DNA of 64,000 nt from Methylorubrum thiocyanatum. GTDB lineage: Bacteria; Pseudomonadota; Alphaproteobacteria; Rhizobiales; Beijerinckiaceae. This document shows positions 18,752 to 26,737 of this stretch, piece by piece. The stretch is taken from the NCBI GenBank assembly GCA_014138645.1, contig JACJIB010000004.1, positions 124,001 through 188,000 on the forward strand, given 5' to 3'. The stretch's first letter is position 1. The number at the start of each line of letters is the position of its first letter. Below the pieces are notes generated by a model. The model saw only the letters and a program-made list of their open reading frames with translations, did no database searches and was not told the DNA's origin. A program made the position numbers and the translations under genes.

Positions 18752-19215
18752 GGGCGCTGGCCAAGGTCGGCAGTACCCTCGACGGGCGCGGGCGGCCGAG
18801 CGCCGGGGCCGGCGACCGGATCGAGGGCAGCGCGCCGCGGGCGCAGACCCGCTGGGACGTGGTGCTGGTCTGGTTCATGCGCATCACCGCGCTGGTCTGG
18901 CTGGTCAAGGGGCTCGCGACCTGGGGCGAGATCCTCGACCTGATCCCCGGCCGCCCCCCATTCGCCGACCTGCCGATGGGCCGGCAATCGGCGATCATCT
19001 ACTTCGCGGTGATCGACTTCGTGGCGGCGGTCGGGCTGTGGCTGACGAGCGCCTGGGGCGGGGTGGTCTGGCTGCTCGCCGCAACCTCGGCGCTGACGCT
19101 GGCGCTGCTGACGCCGCAGCTCCTGCCGATGTCGATGCCGGTGATCGCAGTGCAGGCAAGCATTGTCGCTGTTTACTTCGTGTTATCCTGGCTGGCGGCC
19201 CGCGATGTAGGCTGA
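18748..19215 (+). CDS. DUF6163 family membrane protein
   Basis: This 155-residue protein has a basic, low-complexity N-terminus and four hydrophobic segments (FMRITALVWLVKGLATW, IIYFAVIDFVAAVGLWL, GGVVWLLAATSALTLALL, SIVAVYFVLSWLAA). The pattern matches a Hyphomicrobiales membrane family annotated DUF6163, which I recall as a common neighbour of LdtR-type regulators. No function is known. The GTG start overlaps the previous stop (GTGA), indicating translational coupling with the hydrolase gene. It precedes the MarR gene by 161 bases. Confidence 0.75.
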   Translation: MRALAKVGSTLDGRGRPSAGAGDRIEGSAPRAQTRWDVVLVWFMRITALVWLVKGLATWGEILDLIPGRPPFADLPMGRQSAIIYFAVIDFVAAVGLWLTSAWGGVVWLLAATSALTLALLTPQLLPMSMPVIAVQASIVAVYFVLSWLAARDVG

Positions 19216-19376
19216 ACGAGTGGTCAACATCATCGTTTCATTTTGCATTTACCGACAGAAGTAAATCGCGAGTTCATCCTGTCGCTTAAATCGGCTTTCA
19301 TCGGTGGGCCTTAGGTTCACCTCATAAGCGAGGCCGGCGGCCAAAAGCCGGCACGAACCGACAGGAAGGCACCACG

Positions 19377-19895
19377 ATGAGCACGAAGGCCGCCAACACC
19401 GCCCTCAAGACCACCGACGCCGCTCCCGAGGCCCAGGGCGCCGCCGGCTCCTATCTCGAGGCGCTGCACCTCGTGGAGCGGCTGCACCGCCGCCTGCTCG
19501 ACGTCATCAAGGACGAGTTCGACCGGCGCGGCCGGGAGGACGTCAACAGCGTCCAGGCGCTGCTGCTCTACAACATCGGCGACAAGGAGCTCACCGCCAG
19601 CGAGCTGCGCTCCAAGGGCTACTATCTCGGCTCGAACGTGTCCTACAACGTCAAGAAGCTCGTCGAGGCCGGCTTCCTGCACCATGCCCGCTCCAAGACC
19701 GACCGGCGCTCGGTGCGCATCAGCCTGACGCCGAAGGGCCGCGAGATCCACGACCTGATCCAGGGCCTCTACGACAAGCATGCCCGCACGATCCAGCCGA
19801 TCGGCGGCATCTCCGAGGACGATTTCGGCCGCCTCAACCTCGCGCTGTCCCGCCTCGAGCGCTTCTGGACCGACCAGATCCGCTACCGGCTCTAA
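19377..19895 (+). CDS. ldtR: MarR family winged-helix regulator, LdtR-like
   Basis: This 172-residue protein has a central winged helix (VQALLLYNIGDKELTASELR, GYYLGSNVSYNVKKLVEAG) and the wing SKTDRRSVRISLTPKG. The segment LVERLHRRLLDVIKDEFDR with GYYLGSNVSYN is characteristic of LdtR, described in Liberibacter and Sinorhizobium as an activator of an L,D-transpeptidase gene and of osmotic and cell-envelope stress functions. No L,D-transpeptidase lies nearby. The ATG at 19377 follows GAAGGCACC. An inverted repeat ATTTAC/GTAAAT (19247-19252 with 19261-19266) in the upstream gap could be an operator. A strong terminator lies downstream. Confidence 0.88.
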   Translation: MSTKAANTALKTTDAAPEAQGAAGSYLEALHLVERLHRRLLDVIKDEFDRRGREDVNSVQALLLYNIGDKELTASELRSKGYYLGSNVSYNVKKLVEAGFLHHARSKTDRRSVRISLTPKGREIHDLIQGLYDKHARTIQPIGGISEDDFGRLNLALSRLERFWTDQIRYRL

Positions 19896-20012
19896 GAGCG
19901 GAAGCGCTCAGATTCGCTCAAGAGTGACACAAGTCCGGAACACCGGACTTGTGCGCGCTTCTGGACCGACCCCATCCGCTACCGGCTCTGAGCCGCGCAT
20001 CGACGCACTGAA

Positions 20013-20062
20013 AAAAGCAGAAGGGCCGGAGGGTTCGCGAACCCGCCGGCCCTTCTGCTTTT
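20013..20062. terminator. Strong bidirectional terminator between ldtR and the pqqA genes
   Basis: A 17-base-pair perfect stem pairs 20013-20029 with 20046-20062 (AAAAGCAGAAGGGCCGG). A further palindrome in its loop reads GGGTTCGCGAACCC. Poly-A on the left and poly-T on the right fit intrinsic termination of transcripts arriving from both ldtR and pqqA. Confidence 0.9.
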
Positions 20063-20082
20063 CGCTGCGCCCCGCACACGAA

Positions 20083-20117
20083 AAGGGCGCCACCCTGGTC
20101 GGGTGACGCCCTTGGTC
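20083..20117 (-). terminator. Terminator of the leftward pqqA transcript
   Basis: A 13-base stem with one mismatch pairs 20083-20095 with 20101-20113 (AAGGGCG.CACCC) around a five-base loop. Read on the minus strand it ends in GCCCTTTTC. It lies about 35 bases after the second pqqA stop, so the transcript ends without reaching any pqqB. Confidence 0.82.
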
Positions 20118-20146
20118 TCACCGGATCGAGTCCGGCGACAGCCTTC

Positions 20147-20236
20147 TTAGTTGAAGGTGTCGATCTCAGCGGACTCGTAGGAGGTGACTTCCATGCCGAC
20201 GCAGATCTCGGCAACGACGGGAGCGGACCACTTCAT
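20147..20236 (-). CDS. pqqA: PqqA precursor peptide, downstream copy
   Basis: This is a 29-residue peptide starting MKWSAPVVAEICVGMEV and ending ESAEIDTFN. Glu16 and Tyr20, in the E-x-x-x-Y motif (EVTSY), are the two residues joined by PqqE and converted to pyrroloquinoline quinone, the cofactor of methanol dehydrogenases (MxaFI, XoxF) and other quinoproteins. The peptide is ribosomally made, chaperoned by PqqD, and destroyed as PQQ forms. AGGAGA lies six bases before the ATG. The peptide is identical to the copy at 20309-20398, with three synonymous base differences. pqqB, C, D and E are not in the window; the transcript ends at the terminator just downstream. Confidence 0.95.
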   Translation of the reverse strand: MKWSAPVVAEICVGMEVTSYESAEIDTFN

Positions 20237-20308
20237 GACGTTTCTCCTGATGACAAAGATTGGATACCGGAACCGGCAGGAAAGTGCATCCCGACCGGTG
20301 ACGCCTTC

Positions 20309-20398
20309 TTAGTTGAAGGTGTCGATCTCGGCGGACTCGTAGGAGGTGACTTCCATGCCGACGCAGATCTCGGCAACGACGGGGGCAGACCACTTCAT
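20309..20398 (-). CDS. pqqA: PqqA precursor peptide, upstream copy
   Basis: This is the promoter-proximal copy of the tandem pair, 162 bases from the other, with the same 29-residue product and the same E-x-x-x-Y motif (Glu16, Tyr20). It has an AGGAGA ribosome-binding site in ATCAGGAGACACGCC before the ATG. The 72-base spacer to the second copy retains its own Shine-Dalgarno, so both are translated from one mRNA. Doubling the gene would raise precursor supply relative to the PQQ enzymes encoded elsewhere. It is preceded by a leader of about 105 bases containing a CCACCTC/GAGGTGG hairpin (20450-20456 with 20462-20468). Confidence 0.95.
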   Translation of the reverse strand: MKWSAPVVAEICVGMEVTSYESAEIDTFN

Positions 20399-20509
20399 GG
20401 CGTGTCTCCTGATGACAGTTTGAAGACGAAGGACGGTCTCACAACCGACCCACCTCGAACGGAGGTGGTGGCCGTTTCGATTACCGGGCCCCTCGTGTTC
20501 GACGCCCTT

Positions 20510-20539
20510 GATATAGACAATCCGTTGGGCGCAATTCAA
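20510..20539 (-). promoter_or_regulatory. Predicted promoter of the tandem pqqA genes
   Basis: On the minus strand a -35-like TTGAAT (20534-20539) and a -10-like TATATC (20510-20515) are 18 bases apart. Transcription would begin near 20503 and run through the leader hairpin to both pqqA genes. The area is distinctly AT-rich compared with its surroundings. Confidence 0.6.
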
Positions 20540-20903
20540 GCGGACCCTACACTTATATTTCTCATAGAGAGCTCTCAGAAACGGCCACGCTGGCGCCGGT
20601 GAGCGGCACCTTTCTGCCGGTCGCGCGGGAAAAATGCTGAGGCTTCAGTGATATGGTGCCGGCCGGCCTGATCCACAAGCGGACGCGCCGGGAGAGTTTT
20701 CCCCTCTGATTGCCTCTTTTTCCCGAACCGATTTATCGGGAATCCGCCGCGTTGCGCCCCCGTCGCCTGGTCCAACTGGGACAGGCGGCGCATCCATATC
20801 GTGGCCGAGCGCCGGCGCGCACCGTCCCGCCCACTCTTGTGATGCGGGGGGCGATGCGGCAAAGCGGGGCCCTCGCGCGCCTTAGAGCTTCAAGAGCCCC
20901 GAA
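20540..20903. other. Divergent intergenic region between pqqA promoter and serS
   Basis: About 360 bases separate the pqqA promoter from serS. The left part (20540-20580) is AT-rich with ACACTTATATTTCTCATAG, which may hold regulatory sites. The remainder carries no gene I can support. The serS promoter should lie here; no clear consensus was found. Confidence 0.45.
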
Positions 20904-22334
20904 ATGCACGACATCCGCGCCATCCGCGAGAATCCGGAGGCCTTCGACCGCGACCTCGAACGCCGCGGCCTCTCGCCGCTCAGCGCCGAGCTGATCGCCC
21001 TCGACGATGCGCGCAAGGGCGCGGTCTCGGCGGCGCAGGCGGCGCAGGAGCGGCGCAACGCCCTGTCGAAGGAGATCGGCGCCGCCAAGAAGGCGAAGGA
21101 CGAGGCCCGCGCCGCCGAGCTGATGGCCGAGGTCGCCCGCCTCAAGGAAGAGGCGCCGGGCCTGGACGCGGCGCAGGCGCAGGCGGCCAAGGTCCTCGAC
21201 GAGCGCCTCGCTGCGATCCCGAACCGGCCGAAGGCCGACGTCCCCCTCGGCGCCGACGAGCACGGCAATGTCGAGTACCGCCGCTTCGATTCCTCCCGCG
21301 AGCGCTTGGCGCAAGGCCGCCAGCATTTCGAGCTGGGCGAGGCCACCGGCCTGATGGATTTCGAGGCCGCCGCGAAGCTCTCCGGCTCGCGCTTCGTCGT
21401 GCTCAAGGGCCAGCTCGCCCGGCTGGAGCGGGCGCTCGGCCAGTTCATGCTCGACCTGCACACGGGCGAGCACGGTTATTTGGAGGTCGCGCCGCCGATT
21501 CTCGTTCGGGATGAGGCGATGTTCGGCACAGCGCAACTACCGAAATTTGAAGATGATCAGTTTTTTGCCGGAAACACCCTCGAAATTGAGAGAGGCGTAG
21601 CCGACGCACTCAAATATCTCAACTCGCTTGACCCAGTGGACAGCAATGGCGGAAGCATATCCAAAGCTTTGGAAGAAAATGAACAACGCGGCGTGCGAGA
21701 AATAGTACTAAAATATAATCGCCGCTGGCTCGTTCCCACGGCCGAAGTGCCGCTCACCAACCTCGTGCGCGAAAACATCCTGGCCGAGGACGAGTTGCCC
21801 CTGCGCTTCACCGCGCTCACCCCCTGCTTCCGCGCCGAGGCCGGGGCGGCGGGGCGCGACACCCGCGGCATGCTGCGCCAGCACCAGTTCAACAAGGTCG
21901 AGCTCGTCTCGATCACCGCGCCGGAAAAATCCGCGGAAGAGCACGAGCGGATGCTCGCCTGCGCCGAGGCCGTGCTGCAAAAGCTCGACCTGACCTACCG
22001 CGTCATGACGCTCTGCACCGGCGACATGGGCTTTGCCTCCCAGAAGACCTACGACATCGAGGTCTGGGTGCCGGGCCAGCAGACCTATCGCGAGATCTCG
22101 TCCTGCTCGGTCTGCGGCGAGTTCCAGGCGCGGCGGATGAATGCGCGCTACCGGGCCAAGGAGGGCAGGGGGGTCGGCTTCGTCCACACCCTCAACGGCT
22201 CGGGCGTCGCGGTCGGCCGCGCCCTGATCGCCGTGATGGAAAACTACCAGAACCCCGACGGCAGCGTCACGATTCCGTCGGTGCTCCAGCCCTACATGGG
22301 CGGCCTGAACCGGATCGAGGGACCGAACACCTGA
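20904..22334 (+). CDS. serS: Seryl-tRNA synthetase with an AT-rich in-frame insertion
   Basis: This 476-residue class II synthetase charges tRNA-Ser and tRNA-Sec. The N-terminal coiled-coil arm that grips the tRNA spans about residues 28-105. Class II motifs are in place: [10 protein letters not shown], motif 2 [20 protein letters not shown], and motif 3 [18 protein letters not shown]. Typical length is about 425-430. The extra residues lie between QLPKF (about 211-215) and LVPTAEV (about 276): this linker has 60 residues against 20 in the E. coli enzyme. The stretch at 21535-21719 is about 44% G+C with rare codons (ATA, CTA, AGA, AAA) in an otherwise GC-rich gene, yet the frame is kept. It starts an operon with surE, pcm and the nlpD-like gene. 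Confidence 0.95.
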   Translation: MHDIRAIRENPEAFDRDLERRGLSPLSAELIALDDARKGAVSAAQAAQERRNALSKEIGAAKKAKDEARAAELMAEVARLKEEAPGLDAAQAQAAKVLDERLAAIPNRPKADVPLGADEHGNVEYRRFDSSRERLAQGRQHFELGEATGLMDFEAAAKLSGSRFVVLKGQLARLERALGQFMLDLHTGEHGYLEVAPPILVRDEAMFGTAQLPKFEDDQFFAGNTLEIERGVADALKYLNSLDPVDSNGGSISKALEENEQRGVREIVLKYNRRWLVPTAEVPLTNLVRENILAEDELPLRFTALTPCFRAEAGAAGRDTRGMLRQHQFNKVELVSITAPEKSAEEHERMLACAEAVLQKLDLTYRVMTLCTGDMGFASQKTYDIEVWVPGQQTYREISSCSVCGEFQARRMNARYRAKEGRGVGFVHTLNGSGVAVGRALIAVMENYQNPDGSVTIPSVLQPYMGGLNRIEGPNT

Positions 22335-23098
22335 TGCGCATCCTGGTCACCAACGACGACGGCATCCACGCGCCGGGCCTGGAGACGCTGGAGGGGATCG
22401 CCCGCGAACTCAGCGACGACGTCTGGGTGGTCGCCCCCGAATACGACCAGTCCGGCGTCTCGCACTCGCTCTCGCTGAACGATCCCCTGCGCCTGCGGCA
22501 GGTCTCCGAGAAACGGTTCGCCGTGAAGGGCACGCCTTCCGACTGCGTGATCATGGGGGTGTCGCACATCCTCAAGGACCATCGGCCGGATCTGGTGCTG
22601 TCGGGGGTCAACCGCGGCCAGAACGTCGCCGAGGACGTGACCTATTCCGGCACCATCGCCGGCGCCATGGAGGGTACGATCCTCGGCATCCGGGCGATCG
22701 CGCTGAGCCAAGCCTATGGCGCGGGCGGGCGGGCCAACCTGAAATGGTCCTGCGCCGCCGCGCACGGCGCCGCGGTGATCCGCAAGATCCTGGAGATCGG
22801 GATCGAGCCGGGCATCCTCGTCAACGTCAACTTCCCGGATTGCGAGCCGGAGGAGGTGCAGGGCGTGGCGGTGTCGGCGCAGGGCCAGCGCAACCAGGCG
22901 CTGCTGCAGATCGATGCCCGCCACGACGGGCGCGGCAACCCCTATTTCTGGCTCGCCTTCGCCAAGGCGCGGTTCGAGCCCGGCAACGGCACCGATCTCA
23001 AGGCCATCGCCGAGAACCGCATCGCGGTGACGCCGCTGCGGCTCGACCTCACCGACGAGCCGGAACTGACCCGCTTCGCCGCGGCGTTCCGGGCGTGA
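22334..23098 (+). CDS. surE: 5'/3'-nucleotidase SurE
   Basis: This 254-residue protein begins with the SurE signature [19 protein letters not shown], whose Asp pair binds the catalytic metal. It continues with VVAPEYDQSGVSHSLSL, GTPSDCVIMGV, LVLSGVNRGQNVAEDVTYSG and NVNFPD. It is a metal-dependent phosphatase acting on nucleoside monophosphates and short polyphosphates, often linked to stationary-phase survival. Its ATG overlaps the serS stop by one base. serS, surE and pcm are a conserved alphaproteobacterial cluster. Confidence 0.97.
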   Translation: MRILVTNDDGIHAPGLETLEGIARELSDDVWVVAPEYDQSGVSHSLSLNDPLRLRQVSEKRFAVKGTPSDCVIMGVSHILKDHRPDLVLSGVNRGQNVAEDVTYSGTIAGAMEGTILGIRAIALSQAYGAGGRANLKWSCAAAHGAAVIRKILEIGIEPGILVNVNFPDCEPEEVQGVAVSAQGQRNQALLQIDARHDGRGNPYFWLAFAKARFEPGNGTDLKAIAENRIAVTPLRLDLTDEPELTRFAAAFRA

Positions 23099-23134
23099 GC
23101 GGCGGCGGCCGATCCGGCGGCCGATTAGGGCGCC

Positions 23135-23821
23135 ATGCCGTCTGAGACCGGCGATCCCGACGGGGTGGCGGACGGGCTCGCCGCGGCGACCGGCAACGCC
23201 GCCTTCGTTCTGGCCCTGCGCGAGCGGGGCGTGCGCGACACCGCCGTGCTGCGGGCGATGGAGCGGGTGCCGCGGGAGCGCTTCGCCCCGCCCGCCCTGC
23301 GCGCGCATGCAAGGCGCGACATCGCCCTGCCGCTCGCCTGCGGCCAGACCATGACCGCGCCGAGCATCGTCGCGGCCATGCTCGGCGCCCTCGACATCGC
23401 CCCCGGCGCGCGGGTGCTGGAGGTCGGCACGGGCACGGGCTACGTCACCGCCCTGCTGGTGCAGCTGGGCGCCGCCCATGTGCGCAGCCTGGAGCGCTAC
23501 GACGGCCTTGCCCGCGCCGCGCGGAGCCATCTCGGGCGCGACTTCGATGCCGCCGCCGTCGAGACCACCGACGGGCTCGCCCCCGAGATCGTGCGGGGCG
23601 GCAGCTACGACCGCATCCTCGTCAACGGCAGCCTCGCCGCGCTGCCGCCGCACCTTCCCGCCGTCCTCAGATCCGGCGGCCGGCTGGTGGCGGGCCAATG
23701 GACCGGGCGGGGGAGCCGGCTGGTGACGCTGACCCGCGACGGCGCGGCAGCCTACGCCCGCACGGAAGGGGCGGCCCTGCGCCTCGGTCCGCTGACGCCC
23801 GGTCGCGCCCTCGCGCCGTAG
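23135..23821 (+). CDS. pcm: Protein-L-isoaspartate O-methyltransferase
   Basis: This 228-residue protein has the PCMT signatures RVPRERFAPPALRAHARRD, the entry motif LACGQTMTAPSIVAAML, and the SAM-binding loop VLEVGTGTGYVTALL. It methylates isoaspartyl residues in aged proteins so they can revert to aspartate. The later segment GSYDRILVNGSLAALPPHL holds an N where many family members have T or D. It lies 36 bases after surE, giving the familiar surE-pcm pair. The start is the ATG at 23135. Confidence 0.95.
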   Translation: MPSETGDPDGVADGLAAATGNAAFVLALRERGVRDTAVLRAMERVPRERFAPPALRAHARRDIALPLACGQTMTAPSIVAAMLGALDIAPGARVLEVGTGTGYVTALLVQLGAAHVRSLERYDGLARAARSHLGRDFDAAAVETTDGLAPEIVRGGSYDRILVNGSLAALPPHLPAVLRSGGRLVAGQWTGRGSRLVTLTRDGAAAYARTEGAALRLGPLTPGRALAP

Positions 23822-23986
23822 CGGTGCGTGCGATCGAAGACGGGATCGGCCCCGTGGTTACGACGCCTCAACCTTTACGGAACCCACGCGAAACCGTTCT
23901 GCATATCGATCTCGGGAACGGTTGCTTAACCTGAATCCCGTTTGAATAGCGCATCACGTTGCGTCAGTGTTCAAACGGGTGCGTCG

Positions 23987-25327
23987 ATGCCGGTTCGGGG
24001 GAAAGTTCTGGGCTTGAGGACGCTGTCGCGCTTCGCCCTCATCGGAATGATCGGCGGCGGGACCGCCGCCTGCTCGTCGGACGCTTCGCGCCTCGGCGAT
24101 CCCTTCACCAACCCGTTCGCCGCGCTGACCGGCGAACCCTCGGCCACCGGCAGCCTGCCGGACGGGGGCGCGGAGGGCGAGATGGCGCCGGCCCCGGCGA
24201 TCCGCACCCCGCGCATCCAGTCGCAGGCGCTGCCCGCTCCCGGCCCGGCCCTGTCGCCGCGGCCCGGCGCGATCAGCGCCGCCCCGGCCCGGACCGCGAC
24301 CCGCGTCGCCACGGCCGAGCCGATCTCCGGTGGAATGGCGAGCAGCGTCTCCGGCCTGAACCCGGATTCGGGCCGCGCGATGACGCCGCGCGCCTCCGCC
24401 CCGGCGCCTCAGCCCAAGCTCCAGTTCGGCAAGCCTGTCGATAAGGCTGCGGAGAAGCGCGCCGCCGAGGCCGCCGCCGCGAAGGCGGCCGAGGCCCGCC
24501 GCGACGCCGAGCGCCAGGCCGCCGCCGCCAAGATCGCCGAGGCCAAGGCGGCGGAAGCCAAGGCCGCGGAGAAGGCGGCGCATTCGAAGAAGCTCGCCGA
24601 GGCCAAGGCCGCGGAGGCGAAGAAGGCGGCGGACGCCGCCAAGCATCCGCGCCCGGGCCAGAAGGGGACCGAGAAGCTCGCCAAGGCCGACACGAAGGTC
24701 GAGACCAAGCCCGATCCGAAGGACGCGGCGAAGGCGGAGGCCGCCCGCAAGGCCGAGGCCGACGCCCGGCAGGCCAAGGCGGACGCCGCCAAGAAGCTCG
24801 CCGAGGCCCGCGCCGCGGAAGCCGCCGCGAAGGCCGCCGCCAAGGAGAGCAAGGAAGCCGCCAAGGAAGCTGCCAAGGCGCCCGCGAAGGAAGCCGCGCC
24901 CGTGAAGGTCGCGAGCGCCGATGCCTCCGCCCCGATCCCGGCGGCGGCCCCGCAGGCCCCGGCGGAATCGTTCCGCTGGCCGGCCAAGGGCCGCATCATC
25001 AACGGCTACGGCTCCGGCGGCAACGAGGGCATCAACATCGCCGTGCCCGAGGGCACGCCGGTCAAGGCGGCCGAGGACGGCACGGTGGCCTATGCCGGCT
25101 CAGACGTGAAGGGCTACGGCAAGCTGGTGCTGGTGCGGCACAACAACGGCTACGTCTCGGCCTACGCCCATAACGGCGAGCTGGACGTGCGCCCCGGCGA
25201 GAAGGTGAAGCGCGGCCAGACCATCGCCAAATCCGGCGCCACCGGCAACGTGACCTCGCCCCAGCTCCACTTCGAGATCCGCAAGGGCGCGACCCCGGTC
25301 GATCCGATGCCCCATCTCGGCGGCTGA
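23987..25327 (+). CDS. NlpD-like M23 (LytM) domain protein with degenerate zinc site
   Basis: The protein has 446 residues. It begins with a signal segment (FALIGMIGGGTAACSSDAS) that may be lipidated at the cysteine. A Pro/Ala-rich linker (about 40-150) follows, then a long Ala/Lys/Glu-rich helix-forming stretch (about 155-305). The LytM domain spans about 328-446 (FRWPAKGRIINGYG to PMPHLGG). In active LytM enzymes the first ligand motif is HxxxD; here it reads GNEGINIAVPEG, lacking both ligands, as in NlpD and EnvC. Such proteins do not cut peptidoglycan but activate amidases. The position after surE-pcm matches nlpD in E. coli. An in-frame TTG at 23942 would add 15 residues. Confidence 0.85.
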   Translation: MPVRGKVLGLRTLSRFALIGMIGGGTAACSSDASRLGDPFTNPFAALTGEPSATGSLPDGGAEGEMAPAPAIRTPRIQSQALPAPGPALSPRPGAISAAPARTATRVATAEPISGGMASSVSGLNPDSGRAMTPRASAPAPQPKLQFGKPVDKAAEKRAAEAAAAKAAEARRDAERQAAAAKIAEAKAAEAKAAEKAAHSKKLAEAKAAEAKKAADAAKHPRPGQKGTEKLAKADTKVETKPDPKDAAKAEAARKAEADARQAKADAAKKLAEARAAEAAAKAAAKESKEAAKEAAKAPAKEAAPVKVASADASAPIPAAAPQAPAESFRWPAKGRIINGYGSGGNEGINIAVPEGTPVKAAEDGTVAYAGSDVKGYGKLVLVRHNNGYVSAYAHNGELDVRPGEKVKRGQTIAKSGATGNVTSPQLHFEIRKGATPVDPMPHLGG

Positions 25328-25364
25328 TTTTTCCAAAGACCCGCAGACAAAGACCTGCAGACGA

Positions 25365-25394
25365 AGGGCGGCTCCTCACGGAGCCGCCCTTTTT
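25365..25394 (+). terminator. Terminator of the serS-surE-pcm-nlpD-like operon
   Basis: An 11-base-pair stem (AGGGCGGCTCC, 25365-25375, with 25380-25390) surrounds a TCAC loop and is followed by a T run. It lies 38 bases after the stop of the LytM-domain gene. Confidence 0.92.
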
Positions 25395-25477
25395 CGTTCG
25401 ATCCCCTTCGGTTCAGGCGGCTTGCCCCTCTCCCGCCTCTCTCCCGCGCGCGGTGAGGGGATGCACGGGAGCCCGAA

Positions 25478-26356
25478 CTACCCGTCGAGCCGCTGCCCGA
25501 GGCGCCCGGCCAGATCCTGGATGAACTGGAACGCCGTGCGCCCGGAGCGCGAGCCGCGGGTGGTGGCCCATTCGAGCGCCTCGGCCCGCACCCGATCCGG
25601 AGCCATCGTCAGGCCGTAGCGCTCCACATAGGCGGAAATCATCGCCAGATATTCGTCCTGGCTGCATTTGTGGAAGCCGAGCCAGAGGCCGAAGCGGTCG
25701 GAGAGGGAGACCTTCTCCTCCACCGCCTCGCCGGGATTGATCGCGGTGGAACGCTCGTTCTCGACCATCTCGCGGGCGAGCAGGTGGCGCCGGTTCGAGG
25801 TGGCGTAGAACAGCACGTTGCCGGGCCGCCCCTCGATGCCGCCGTCGAGCGCCGTCTTGAGCGACTTGTAGGAGGTGTCGTCGGCATCGAACGAGAGGTC
25901 GTCGCAGAAGACCAGCCAGCGGTGCGGGTCGTTGCGCAGCAGGCTCATCAGCTCAGGGAGAGCCTCGATGTCCTCGCGGTGGATTTCCACGAGCTTCATC
26001 GGCAGCGCGCCCTCGGGGCGCCGGGCGTTGATCTCGGCATGGGCCGCCTTGACCAGCGAAGACTTGCCCATGCCGCGCGCGCCCCAGAGCAGGGCGTTGT
26101 TGGCGGGCAGTCCGCGGGCGAAGCGCTTGGTGTTCTCCACCAGGGTATCGCGGGCCCGGTCGATGCCGGTGAGGATGCCGATCTCGACCCGGTTGACCCG
26201 CGGCACCGGGATCAGCCGGCGCTCGGGTCCCCACAGGAAGGCGTCGGCGGCGCTCGTGTCCACCTTCGGGACGGCGGGCGGAGCGGCGCGCTCCAGGGCT
26301 GCGGCGATCCGCTCCAGGAGCGGGAGAAGGTCGGCGGGCGTCGGCTCTGCGGCCAT
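25478..26356 (-). CDS. DUF815 family AAA+ ATPase
   Basis: This 292-residue protein has a Walker A motif in LLWGARGMGKSSLVKAAH, Walker B in RWLVFCDDLSFD, and a sensor segment NVLFYATSNRRHLL. Other conserved DUF815 parts are LLRNDPHRWLVF and SDRFGLWLGFHKCSQDEYL. It is an AAA+ type ATPase conserved in Proteobacteria, with no settled function. The start at 26356 (MAAEPTPADLL) is preferred over longer frames that look non-coding. It is divergent from the yajC-secDF operon and converges with the preceding operon. Confidence 0.9.
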   Translation of the reverse strand: MAAEPTPADLLPLLERIAAALERAAPPAVPKVDTSAADAFLWGPERRLIPVPRVNRVEIGILTGIDRARDTLVENTKRFARGLPANNALLWGARGMGKSSLVKAAHAEINARRPEGALPMKLVEIHREDIEALPELMSLLRNDPHRWLVFCDDLSFDADDTSYKSLKTALDGGIEGRPGNVLFYATSNRRHLLAREMVENERSTAINPGEAVEEKVSLSDRFGLWLGFHKCSQDEYLAMISAYVERYGLTMAPDRVRAEALEWATTRGSRSGRTAFQFIQDLAGRLGQRLDG

Positions 26357-26621
26357 GATGGGCGGGTCCGGTTGCGGGGGAGGGCGGTGGGCCCTCGTTG
26401 AGGTGGCGCCTTTTAGGCCGAGGCGGGATGAAAGGGGAATCGCGGCCGTGCAGCCTGACTTCTCTTCGTCTTCAGATGCCGGCGGCCGCCGCCGCGGCCC
26501 CGACTTTCGCTCCGCTCGAGGCCTCGGCCGGGCCGAGCCCCGCTGCGCCGGGCACTCGTCGCGCCCGATACGCGGTGCGATCGCTCTTCGAGCGATTGCC
26601 TGTGAACGCATCGCCCTGCCG

Positions 26622-26649
26622 TTGCTTTCGAGTCGCCCGTCGCTATAGT
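26622..26649 (+). promoter_or_regulatory. Predicted promoter of the yajC-secDF operon
   Basis: TTGCTT (26622-26627) and TATAGT (26644-26649) are 16 bases apart, a good sigma-70-like pair about 90 bases before yajC. The rest of the 381-base divergent gap (26357-26737) shows only a hairpin GCGATCGCTC/GAGCGATTGC near 26578-26600 and no gene. Confidence 0.65.
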
Positions 26650-26737
26650 CCGCGCGCTTTTCGGCAGGGTCGTCGTCGCAAGGCTCCGGCGCCGCCGGGC
26701 CTCACGAGCCCATGCCCTCGACCAGGAGTTTGCCGCG

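Noticed and set aside
20147..20398. The pqqA tandem duplication considered as a CRISPR-like or simple repeat
   Set aside because: Both units are intact coding sequences with synonymous differences only, so selection on the peptide explains the similarity.
24440..24920. Low-complexity GCC/AAG-rich tract in the LytM-domain gene considered as a tandem DNA repeat
   Set aside because: It encodes a long Ala/Lys/Glu helix in frame; no regular unit length at DNA level.
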